A model generated the notes under the pieces. The model was not told where the DNA came from and searched no databases. It saw only the letters and a list, made by a program, of their open reading frames with translations. Source: JBEKYD01 sp049509915 (GTDB lineage: Bacteria; Acidobacteriota; Terriglobia; Bryobacterales; Bryobacteraceae). From it: DNA of 25,064 bases. How positions within the stretch are numbered: the first letter of the stretch is position 1; each line of letters begins with the position of its first letter. Shown here piece after piece: positions 6,389 to 13,340 of this stretch. The stretch lies in NCBI GenBank assembly GCA_049509915.1, contig JBEKZL010000080.1, positions 1 through 25,064 of the forward strand, read 5' to 3'. A program made the position numbers and the translations under genes.

Positions 6389-7606
6389 TTACCCGGCAAT
6401 GGCGCCGACGTCAAACAGATACATCTGGCGGCCATTGCCACCATGGGGAGAATCGATTACAACTTTCCGCCCGTCGGGGCTGAATCTCGGATGCGTGTCG
6501 CAGCGAAACTCGCCGTCGTATTCGGGGGGTGAATAGAAGTGTCCGAGCGGCACGCGCCTGCCGGTCTGGACCTCGTACAGATAGGGGTTTTGGTTCCTCC
6601 CAGCGTCCGGATAGGTGTCGTTCAAGATCCAACGTTTGTTGGGTAAGTAAGTACAGTGCCCATTCACCGTCATCACGTCGGGACCAACCACTTCCACCTT
6701 ATCGGTGCGGTCTTCATAAAGGTAGAACTTGTCGCCGTGGGAAGGATGGCGCGCCCAGGCCAGAATATGCCGCGAATCGCGCCAGATAAAGTGCGACGTG
6801 AAACCGTACGGGTCGACCACGTAGAGATCTGTCCCATCGGGAGCAGCGGTGAACATGCGCGTCATGAAGGAGGTTTGCCCGGGCCGCTGCCAGCGGTGGA
6901 GGAAGATGAAGCGCTTGGCGTCGGGGGCGACCAGCAGGTGATTGAACCAGTGCTTGGCGCCTTTCATGTCGTCATGTTCATTCGGAATGCCGGCCGCTTT
7001 GGAGAGTGGGACGATCAACTCGTGTTTTCCGGTGCCGAGATCCAGATGCCAGATTCCGGCATCGTCCGGCGCATCCACCTGTTTGTTCGGGTCGGGTATG
7101 CCCGCGTAACCGTACCCAGGCCGGGTGTCGTGGATGCGCCGGAAATCGGGGAAGACGGCCCAGCGGGCGTCCGGACTGATCCCGTACACAGGGGCGGGCA
7201 GACTCCGCCGCTTTCCGGACCTAACGTCGAGGATGTGGGACACGAAACGATCCCCCTGGCGATCGTTGTAGATGACTTCGGTGCGGGAACCGGGCAGCCA
7301 TTGCAGCATACATCCCTGTTGCCAGGACCAGGCGCAGCTACTGCCGAGGCCGGTCCACTTGTCGCCGCTTTCCAAATCGATTATGCCGAGATGGGCCCGG
7401 TCGCCCGGCGCCGGAGTCCGATGCTGGAAATCGACCTCCATTCCCAAAACGTAGCGGCTGGTGGGGTCGAACTCCAACTTATCGTAGTAGCCGAACCAAT
7501 GAAACTTCGGGCCATGCGTGAGGGCACGGATCGGAGGCATAGTCTCCCGCGCCGACATTGTCAAGGGAGCGGCCGCCAGGCATTTCAGGACAGTACGTCG
7601 ATACAT
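6389..7606 (-). CDS. Tat-type exported beta-propeller protein (TolB/oligogalacturonate-lyase-like)
   Basis: A 405-residue protein with a twin-arginine signal (YRRTVLK at residues 2-8, then a short hydrophobic stretch), so export in folded form is likely. The body shows repeated propeller-blade features: HLGIIDLESGDKW, FVSHILDVRSGK, GIWHLDLGTGK, TDLYVVDPYG and, at the end, HPRFSPDGRKVVIDSPHGGNGRQMYLFDV. The last block resembles WD40-like Pro-Asp-Gly-Lys blades and the C-terminus of oligogalacturonate lyase propellers. Conserved His and Asp residues occur in EHDDMKGAKHWFNH and in VNGHCTY, where such lyases bind metal and substrate. Enzymatic activity is not proven by the sequence. AAGGCG lies 8 bases before the ATG. 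Confidence 0.78.
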   Translation of the reverse strand: MYRRTVLKCLAAAPLTMSARETMPPIRALTHGPKFHWFGYYDKLEFDPTSRYVLGMEVDFQHRTPAPGDRAHLGIIDLESGDKWTGLGSSCAWSWQQGCMLQWLPGSRTEVIYNDRQGDRFVSHILDVRSGKRRSLPAPVYGISPDARWAVFPDFRRIHDTRPGYGYAGIPDPNKQVDAPDDAGIWHLDLGTGKHELIVPLSKAAGIPNEHDDMKGAKHWFNHLLVAPDAKRFIFLHRWQRPGQTSFMTRMFTAAPDGTDLYVVDPYGFTSHFIWRDSRHILAWARHPSHGDKFYLYEDRTDKVEVVGPDVMTVNGHCTYLPNKRWILNDTYPDAGRNQNPYLYEVQTGRRVPLGHFYSPPEYDGEFRCDTHPRFSPDGRKVVIDSPHGGNGRQMYLFDVGAIAG

Positions 7607-7817
7607 CGTGGATCGCCTTAACTACACTTCTTACGCTACCAGAGCGGCGCCGGGGATCGTGAGGACATCCTCATTGCCCAGCCGCCCAGAAGTTGGCGGA
7701 TTTGCAAATCTCGAAATCCGACAACATTTAAGATTTCTTCAGCTTGGTAGACACGAATCCAGAACCAGGGCGCCGCCATCAATCGTGTTAACCTCATTTT
7801 CACGGGAGCCTGCCACC

Positions 7818-8081
7818 ATGACCAGAACCATCCGTTCCAGATTCGATCACGAGGTTGCCGGCATGGTCGAGGGCTGCACGATTCTAGAAAAGCGCACCGT
7901 CATACCACCGGATCCTGTTGAACGCCGGCGTGGAGTTTACGAATACGTTGTGGAAGGCCCGCCGCCGGCGATGAAGTCGTCGGGCCTCGCTCGAAAGCCG
8001 GCGGCCCCGGAACGTGGATCTTTTACTCGCTCCACACCCGACGAGCGGGGTGGCGTGATCCGTCGCGTTCCTTCAAGATAA
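7818..8081 (+). CDS. Small hypothetical protein
   Basis: An 87-residue, strongly basic protein I do not recognise. It begins MTRTIRSRFDHEVAGMVEG and has a central VYEYVVEGPPPAMK stretch; the rest looks disordered and is rich in Arg and Pro. The start is supported by GGGAG 9 bases upstream. The frame stays open to 7518, but that extension overlaps the divergent gene's 5' end and is a shadow. Codon use is mixed, so the gene could be spurious. Confidence 0.45.
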   Translation: MTRTIRSRFDHEVAGMVEGCTILEKRTVIPPDPVERRRGVYEYVVEGPPPAMKSSGLARKPAAPERGSFTRSTPDERGGVIRRVPSR

Positions 8082-8520
8082 GTAATTCGCTCTTGTCCGG
8101 ATTCCCGGCGTTACGGTCCGTTCCAAAAGAACTTGGTGCCGCCACTCGTCGCGGACGTCGAGACGAGTCTCCGAACTCCCGAAGTCGTGGACTTTGGGGT
8201 GAGCCAGGTGTCGGAGTTTCCGGGGCAGTCCCTCGCCCTGGATAGCGCCGGGTCCCAGGCCGCCCGCTTGCGCCACACTATCCAAGCGTGATCCTGAAGG
8301 AACCCTTTCCGGCCGGCGCCTGGCTTGATCGACTTGGCCGTGAGCGGGCGGCCTGGGACCCGGCGCAGGGAGGGGACGGTGGGGACGCGTGGCTGCCCCA
8401 TCGCCCCCGTCCTTATCGCCCCCAGGCCTCCCCAGGTTTCCAGAAGCGTCGGCGTGACGAGCGCGGGCGCGGTTCCGGATCCCGCGCCGGGCCCCGTACC
8501 TTTATATTCTGTTTCGTGAC
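8082..8520. other. Repeat-bearing spacer with possible coding remnant
   Basis: No gene with a start and ribosome site is visible. On the plus strand, after the stop at 8081, the same frame reads without interruption to a TGA at 8289 with a protein-like composition (VPPLVADVETSLRTPEVV, then FGVSQVSEFPGQSLALDS). It has no ATG and might be the end of a broken gene. Minus-strand frames across it are also open, so the signal is weak. The inverted repeat at 8245-8366 overlaps the end of this frame. Confidence 0.4.
8245..8366. repeat. 24-bp perfect inverted repeat
   Basis: The left arm (8245-8268) starts GCGCCGGGTCCCAGG and the right arm (8343-8366) is its exact reverse complement. They are separated by 74 bases. 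Inside, CCAAG..GATC and GATC..CTTGG add a weaker inner pair. A stem this long would fold in RNA or extrude as a cruciform. It resembles the end structure of a miniature element, but no target duplication is obvious. Confidence 0.75.
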
Positions 8521-8542
8521 GCGTTCCCTAACGCGCTACAAT
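8521..8542 (+). promoter_or_regulatory. Possible promoter with small palindrome before the repeat-protein gene
   Basis: TACAAT at 8537-8542 is a good -10 candidate about 105 bases before the GTG start. Just before it, GCGTT and AACGC form an inverted repeat around CCCT (8521-8534), placed where a regulator could cover the spacer. The -35 is weak (around CGTGAC at 8515). Confidence 0.35.
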
Positions 8543-8647
8543 CGAGGCGGAGACAAGGATGACAGGCTCTGAAACTCGTGCTTCCGGTAGGCTGTTTCCT
8601 CTGGGGGCGGTGGGAAGCGTTGAAGATCTTCAGGGGGGTTTGAAGCG

Positions 8648-9583
8648 GTGAAGAAGAGCGCGTTGTTTTCCACATTCTGCGTCTCAATGTTCGCAGCTAT
8701 ACCGGCCGTGGCAAACGCAGAAGACGTACAACAACTCATTGCCAAATGTGCGGCAAGTGTCTGGCCCTCTAGGCCGCAGCCCTGTGCCAAGATCTCGAAG
8801 CTGAGAGACCAGGATTTGCTGGCGAAGATCGCCCTAGGGGCCAAGTACGCGCATGTCCGCACGGAGGCGGTTGAGCGATTGGAGGACCGGGCGCTGCTGG
8901 CAAAGATCGCCGTCGAGGACCAGGATGCGGGGGTCCGCGGGGCCGCCTTTCGCGGACTGGGGGTTGCCTTTAGCAGACTGAAGGACGACGCGCTGTTGGC
9001 GAAGATCGCGTTGACGGACGAGGCCCCGGTCGCTCGCGAGGTCGCTGCTTCGAGGCTGAGCGACGATGCGTTGCTGGCGAAGATCGCCGTCGAGGACCAG
9101 GACGCGGGGGTCCGCGGGGCCGCTGTTGAGCGTCTGGGAAACCGCCTGCGCGACAATCACGAGTATGACGGAGCGTTCATGGCGAGGGTCGCCGCCGAGG
9201 ACAAGGACGCAGATGTCCGCAGGCTTGCTGTTGCCAACCTGACCAACGGGGCGCTGCTCGCCAAGGTCGCGATTGACGGCGAGGATGCGACTGTCGCCGA
9301 GTTCGCCGCCCTGAGACTGACCATGGTCCTGCGCCTCGGGCGGAACGAACTCCTGCTCAAGGCCCCGGGAGTCCGCTCAAACATCGTCGTGAAAGTGCCC
9401 AACACGGTGTCCATCGACCTGGACGACAAGGCGTTGCTAACCAGGCTCGCCGTCCGGGCCAAGGACGCGAGCCTCCGCCAAGCCGCCGTTGGGTGGCTGA
9501 CCGACCAGTCGCTGCTGGCAAAGATCGCCGTCGAGGACAGGGACCCGGGTGTCCGCGCGGCCGCTCAGCGCAAGCTGCGCTGA
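8648..9583 (+). CDS. Secreted HEAT-like repeat protein
   Basis: A 311-residue exported protein. The signal peptide (MKKSALFSTFCVSMFAAIPAVANA) is followed by about eight helical repeats of 25-45 residues built on the pattern L-(L)-A-K-I-A-V-E-D-x-D-x-x-V-R-x-A-A-x-x-x-L. This HEAT/leucine-repeat-variant form folds into a solenoid for protein binding. Two Cys near the mature N-terminus (KCAASVWPSRPQPCAK) may form a disulfide. The start is GTG with AGGGGGG about 9 bases upstream. Two repeats are almost identical in DNA (8905-8946 and 9082-9123, 41 of 42 bases), showing recent internal duplication or gene conversion. The binding partner is unknown, and there is no operon partner on this strand. 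Confidence 0.82.
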   Translation: MKKSALFSTFCVSMFAAIPAVANAEDVQQLIAKCAASVWPSRPQPCAKISKLRDQDLLAKIALGAKYAHVRTEAVERLEDRALLAKIAVEDQDAGVRGAAFRGLGVAFSRLKDDALLAKIALTDEAPVAREVAASRLSDDALLAKIAVEDQDAGVRGAAVERLGNRLRDNHEYDGAFMARVAAEDKDADVRRLAVANLTNGALLAKVAIDGEDATVAEFAALRLTMVLRLGRNELLLKAPGVRSNIVVKVPNTVSIDLDDKALLTRLAVRAKDASLRQAAVGWLTDQSLLAKIAVEDRDPGVRAAAQRKLR

Positions 9584-9703
9584 GTTCAGGGCGACTGCGA
9601 AACGATCTGGTTGGCTTGTTCTTCGAGGCGCGGATGTCAGCCGCCGAGCTGAAGCACATGCGATGGGGACAGCCCGCGTGTTTCCCATCTGGCTGGCTCC
9701 CGC

Positions 9704-10678
9704 CTACTTGCCCAGCGCCCTGGCTGTGTATTTGTGCCACACGGCGGGGTCGGTCAACATTTTTACGAAGACTCCGCCTACTACGGAACGCGCTTGAAAG
9801 CCTTGCTGTTTGCCGGTGACCGTATCGTACCAGTCGGTCAGCGGGACACGGCTGGGGGACTCGTCGAGCCAGCGGTAAACGGGCGCGACCAGCTTTTCGA
9901 AATCGGCACGGTCGGTAGCTAGCGTGGCGCTCCAGATGGTCCAATCGAGTTTGGTGTAATCGCGGCGGTTATCGAGCGGCAGTCCGTAGCCGTTCTGCTT
10001 GCTCTCGTAGAAGGCGATTTCCTTGCGAGCGATCTCGGCAGGGAAGAGATCGAGGCCCAGGATGCGGTCCCAAACCAGGTTGTATTTCTGGCTCCAGGTG
10101 CCGGGTTTATCGAATGCCAGGCGGTAGTGGTCGCCTTCGGCGGCAAGGTCGATCCACTTCTTAGCGTAGTCGCGCGAGAGATCGCGGTAGGCGGAGGCTT
10201 CGGCGGTGCGTCCAGTGGCCTGGCAGAGAGTTCCGTAGGCGCCGAGAGCGAGGATGGCTTTGAGCGAAAGGTTGGCGTTGTGGGCGAGATGGCCGGCGAA
10301 ATCGTCGGTGGAAAGCTGGTTTTCGGGATCCAGACCCTTGGTCTTGAGATACTCGGCCCACTTAGTAAGTTGCGGCCAATACTTCTCGGCATAAGTAGCA
10401 TTGCCTTCGACCTTGGCGAGGGCGGCGACCAGGATCAACATATTGCCGCTCTCTTCGACCGGCATCTGGTTTTCCTCGGTGCTTTCGGCGCCGCCATAGA
10501 CCTGTCCATTAGCCTGCGGGTAAGTTCCCAGATCGTGCGGAGCGAAGGGCCACGGCCAGCGCGCCATGCTGGCGTACTGGAGCACCGGTTCCAACTGGGC
10601 CTTGAGCAGTAACGGATTAAACAGGAGGGTAAAGGGCGCGCTGGGATAGATGACATCGACGGTGGAGATACAGCCGTG
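9704..10678 (-). pseudogene. C-terminal fragment of a GtaA-like (DUF4965/DUF1793) protein gene
   Basis: The last ~324 codons of a gene for a secreted glutaminase-A/glycosidase-like protein. Conserved family blocks are readable: STVDVIYPSAPF, then FAPHDLGTYPQANGQ, MPVEESGNMLILVAALAK, DDFAGHLAHNANLSLKAI and YNLVWDRILGLDLFP, ending in RSVVGGVFVKML near the C-terminus. Full-length members are about 650-850 residues with further N-terminal domains, so more than half is missing. The conserved frame begins abruptly at 10678, exactly where the duplicated 5' half of another gene starts, and the two frames do not match. Expression as a working enzyme is therefore unlikely, although the remaining frame has no stop. 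Confidence 0.82.
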
Positions 10679-10997
10679 GGGTGGCGCGCAGGGGGACGGT
10701 CCGGCCGTCGGTCAGGTGCACGGAATCGATGCTGAGCTCAAGCGCACCGGCGCGTCCGAAGCGGCGTTTTGCGTCCACTTTGGCGACATGGCCAAGAGCC
10801 ACGGCGCCTTTCGCGATGACCACGTAGTTCTGGTTGATGACCGGTTCGGTCACTTCGAAGTCCACGGTTTCACCGACTTGCGCGCTGGTGGAGGAAACGG
10901 TGCGGCTGAGGCGAAGCCGAACGGGGGTCCCGTCCTCGAGCGTGCGCACCTGGGCCGTGGCGGCTAGGGCGAGAAAGAAAGTGAAAGCAAATCGCAT
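10617..10997 (-). pseudogene. Truncated paralogue of the 5576-6301 gene, out-of-frame fusion
   Basis: Signal peptide and first 106 residues match the 5576-6301 product with five differences. After VPLRAT the frame runs into the GtaA-like fragment in the wrong frame and stops after about 20 unrelated residues (PRLYLHRRC...). The whole C-terminal helical motif is lost. Start codon, ribosome site (GAGAGG) and upstream region are preserved, so a 126-residue exported chimera could still be made. I call it a pseudogene because the structural domain is cut and the tail is random. Confidence 0.75.
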
Positions 10998-11069
10998 GAT
11001 GAACCTCTCCGAAGCGGGAATCGCACGCGGGCGGCTGACTCCGATAGTACCATGCGAGGCACGCCATGG
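10679..11069 (-). repeat. Copy 2 of the ~390-bp direct duplication
   Basis: Second copy of 5983-6374 in the same orientation, carrying promoter region and 106 codons. Its inner edge joins the truncated GtaA-like gene. Its outer edge lies about 100 bases from the group II intron remnant. Confidence 0.88.
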
Positions 11070-11469
11070 TCGGCCGGGGGTGCTTAGCCGATTTGGGGGA
11101 TTCGCAATTTAGGCGCGGAAACAATTCCATCAGGTTGCTGATTGCGCGCCGTCCGCCGGGGCGCCGGTTGAATCGACATAGGTAGGCGGTCGCCCGCTTT
11201 CTCTGTCACACCACCCGGCGTACGGGTCCGCACCGGGCGGTGCGGCGGGTTGAGCTGGCGGTTCCGCCTGCCCCACCAAGAAGATGCCGCGTGCGTCTTC
11301 ATCCCTTTTGGTTGGCCGCAGGCCCATATGGCTTGCTTGCGGCCGCGGCGCCTACGGCTTGTCAGGCCGCGCTGGGGAGGCGGGCCAGGAAGGGTCTTTG
11401 GGCTTGCCGCCGCTGCCATTTTCGACGTTGCGCACGCTGGTGCAATTTTGTGCACTTTGCACATCGGCC
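11070..11469. other. Gene-free spacer holding an intron remnant
   Basis: No coding frame here is convincing on either strand; the long open frames are GC-rich shadows. The only recognisable content is the domain V/VI-like structure at 11175-11241 and a small hairpin GGCGG-TT-CCGCC near 11258. No reverse-transcriptase motif (such as YADD) can be read in any frame between 11242 and the decarboxylase stop at 11470, so the intron body has been lost. Confidence 0.55.
11175..11241 (-). ncRNA. Group II intron 3' end remnant (domains V and VI)
   Basis: Read on the minus strand, ACCGCCCGG (11241-11233) pairs over 9 bp with CCGGGUGGU (11218-11210). A short upper stem, UGCG with CGUA, is capped by a 4-base loop, and a 2-base CG bulge lies on the 3' side. 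This is the fold of group II domain V. The CGC triad pairs as C-G, G-U, C-G, matching the conserved wobble. The following GUGUGA and a second hairpin (GCGG-GCGA-CCGC inside GACA...UGUC, 11207-11175) fit domain VI, ending near CUACC as in intron 3' ends. The 5' part and maturase gene are absent, so this is a fossil. The evidence is structural pattern recognition without a covariance search. Confidence 0.58.
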
Positions 11470-12891
11470 CTATTCGTCCATCTTCTCGGCTTCCTGCCGC
11501 AGCAGCCGCCAGAGCGCTTGGACGTGCTCCCGTTCGGTGGGCAGGGCACCGATCGAAACCCTGACCATCCAGCGGTCGTCGAGGATCGCGGGAGTGAGAT
11601 ACGCCTGGCCGCCGCGGTTGATTCGATTCGCCCAGGCGAGGGTGTGCCGGTCCAGGTCCGCTCCGCTCAGGCCTTCGGGCTCGTGGCGGATGCAAAGGGT
11701 CTGCAGGGGCACCGGCGCCAGCAGCCGCCAACGGGACGTTTTCGAGATTTCGCCGGCCAGCCACCGGGCATTGGCCAGGTCGCGGCGCAGGCGAGCCTGG
11801 AGGCCGGCGACCCCTTCCGAGCGAATTGCGAACCACAGCTTCAGCGCGCGGAAACGGCGCCCAAGCGGCAACCCCCAGTCACGCAGGTTCTTGACTTCGG
11901 CATCGGCGGCGGTTTGCAAATAGCTGGGGTTGCTCGACATGACGCGCACCAGGTGTTCGGGAGACCGCACGTAGTAGAGCGAACAATCGAACGCCACGCC
12001 CAGCCATTTGTGGACGTTCAGCACCAGCGAATCGGCGCCTTCTACTCCCTGCCACATGGAGCGGCACTCGGGAAGAATCATGGCGGAGCCGGCCAGGGCG
12101 GCGTCCACGTGCATCCATATCTTATAGCGGGCGGCGATGGCGGCGATCGCCGCCAGCGGGTCGAGGGCGGTGGAGGTGGTGGTGCCGACGGTGGCAGCCA
12201 CGGCGCAGGGTTTGCGGCCCTCCTCAAGGTCGCGGCGGATGGCGGCCTCCAGAGCTTCCGGGCGCATGGCGTAGGCGGCATCGTGATCCACCAGACGAAC
12301 GTTATCGCGGCCGAAGCCGGCCAGCAGGGCCGCCTTCGATACCGAGCTGTGGCTGTGCGCGGAAGTATAGACGACCAGCGGGTTTTTCTCGGCCGCCATG
12401 CCCCCGCGCGTGGAGCCGAAATCGGTGGCCCGCTCGCGTGCGCACAGCAGGGCCACCAGGGTGGAAGTGGAAGCCGTGTCTTGAATCACGCCGCTCCAGG
12501 CCTCCGACAGGCCGACCATCTGGCGCACCCAATCGGTGGCGACTTCCTCCACCTCGGTAAGCGCCGGGCTCGATTGCCAGGACAGGCCAAGCACGCCCAA
12601 GCCGGTGCTGGCGAAATCGCCGAGCACGCTCCCAAGCAAGCCATTGGAGGGGAAGTAACCGAAGAAGCGGGGATGCTGCCAGTGAGAAAGGCCGGGCAGG
12701 ACGATACGCTCCAGATCGCCCATCATGGCCTCGAACGGCTCGGGATGGCACGGCGGCGCGGCCGGAAGTTGAGCGCGCACCTGGCCCGGCGCGGTCTGCG
12801 CCATCACTGGAAAACGATCGGCGTGAGCCCGGTAATCGGCAATCCAATCCACCAGCCGGTGCGCGGCGAGGCGAAATTCCTGAGGGGTCAT
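11470..12891 (-). CDS. Group II PLP-dependent decarboxylase (aromatic-amino-acid decarboxylase-like)
   Basis: A 473-residue cytoplasmic enzyme of the DDC/TDC family, expected to decarboxylate an aromatic or related amino acid using pyridoxal phosphate. Family marks are HPRFFGYFPS (73-82), GVIQDTASTSTLVAL (134-148), the ring-stacking His181 in SHSSV, Asp263 in HVDAALAG, and Lys295 in NVHKW forming the Schiff base. PLGRRFRALKLWF is at 342-354. In typical members the catalytic loop just before that block has a Tyr (YRDW/YRHW); here it is Leu336 (NLRDW). Other substitutions are HVDAA-L for the usual Y and N-V-HKW for N-P-HKW. Substrate or even reaction type may therefore differ. I start at MTPQEF; the frame runs on upstream to 13050 with no similarity to the family. 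Confidence 0.9.
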   Translation of the reverse strand: MTPQEFRLAAHRLVDWIADYRAHADRFPVMAQTAPGQVRAQLPAAPPCHPEPFEAMMGDLERIVLPGLSHWQHPRFFGYFPSNGLLGSVLGDFASTGLGVLGLSWQSSPALTEVEEVATDWVRQMVGLSEAWSGVIQDTASTSTLVALLCARERATDFGSTRGGMAAEKNPLVVYTSAHSHSSVSKAALLAGFGRDNVRLVDHDAAYAMRPEALEAAIRRDLEEGRKPCAVAATVGTTTSTALDPLAAIAAIAARYKIWMHVDAALAGSAMILPECRSMWQGVEGADSLVLNVHKWLGVAFDCSLYYVRSPEHLVRVMSSNPSYLQTAADAEVKNLRDWGLPLGRRFRALKLWFAIRSEGVAGLQARLRRDLANARWLAGEISKTSRWRLLAPVPLQTLCIRHEPEGLSGADLDRHTLAWANRINRGGQAYLTPAILDDRWMVRVSIGALPTEREHVQALWRLLRQEAEKMDE

Positions 12892-13054
12892 ACTTCCATC
12901 ATCTAACAGGAAGCGCGGGCGGCAGGCTCGCAACCTCGCCACACGGTTTGGCGGAGTGCTCAACAGAGTTTCAGCAGCTGTTCGGCGATGATCAGGCCGG
13001 TGGGCAACTTTCCCGGGTGCCGGTCTTGATTTCGAAGCATTTCCTGCCAACTCT

Positions 13055-13231
13055 TCAGGGGACCGGGTCGCCAGCAGCGATACAATCCTCGATGTATAGA
13101 TCCGCGGCTTCGCGGATGTTCCTCAAGACCTCATCATGAGTGTCGCCTTGGGATACGCAACCGGGCAGTGCAGGCACAATGGCGACGTATCCCCCGTCAT
13201 TTTCCCGTTCGAGGATGACAGTATAGCGCAC
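13055..13231 (-). CDS. HicB-like antitoxin-family protein, apparently without HicA
   Basis: A 58-residue protein with the HicB partial RNase H-like fold: YTVILERENDGGYVAIVPAL, then PGCVSQGDTHDEVLRNIREA, and a C-terminal helix (ADLYIEDCIAAGDPVP). This is a typical short HicB family member without a DNA-binding extension. I choose the GTG at 13231, which places RYTVILE at the N-terminus as in homologues; GAAGAG lies about 8 bases upstream. The frame is open 37 codons further, but those residues do not fit the family. No HicA-like double-stranded RNA-binding protein is readable on either side. It may be solitary, or the toxin has decayed. Confidence 0.8.
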   Translation of the reverse strand: MRYTVILERENDGGYVAIVPALPGCVSQGDTHDEVLRNIREAADLYIEDCIAAGDPVP

Positions 13232-13340
13232 GGAGTTTGGCTCTTCGATTTTGATCCTACCAGCGAATGCGCTGGGAGTGCCGAGGTCCGGCGGTGAGCG
13301 GCGCCGTGCCGTGCTGCATGCTTTAATTGGTACGTTCACC

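Noticed and set aside
7518..7817. Upstream extension of the small hypothetical gene
   Set aside because: It overlaps the 5' end and promoter region of the divergent propeller gene and lacks coding character.
11284..12906. 540-residue open frame on the plus strand
   Set aside because: It lies opposite the decarboxylase, which has Schiff-base and cofactor motifs; this frame has none.
12892..13050. N-terminal extension of the decarboxylase to 13050
   Set aside because: The family normally begins close to MTPQEFR. The extension has no similarity and lies in the gap next to the HicB-like gene.
12955..13054. Possible HicA remnant after the HicB-like gene
   Set aside because: A short frame reads HPGKLPTGLIIAEQLLK, vaguely like a HicA end. 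The key GSH motif and fold are absent, so I do not call it.
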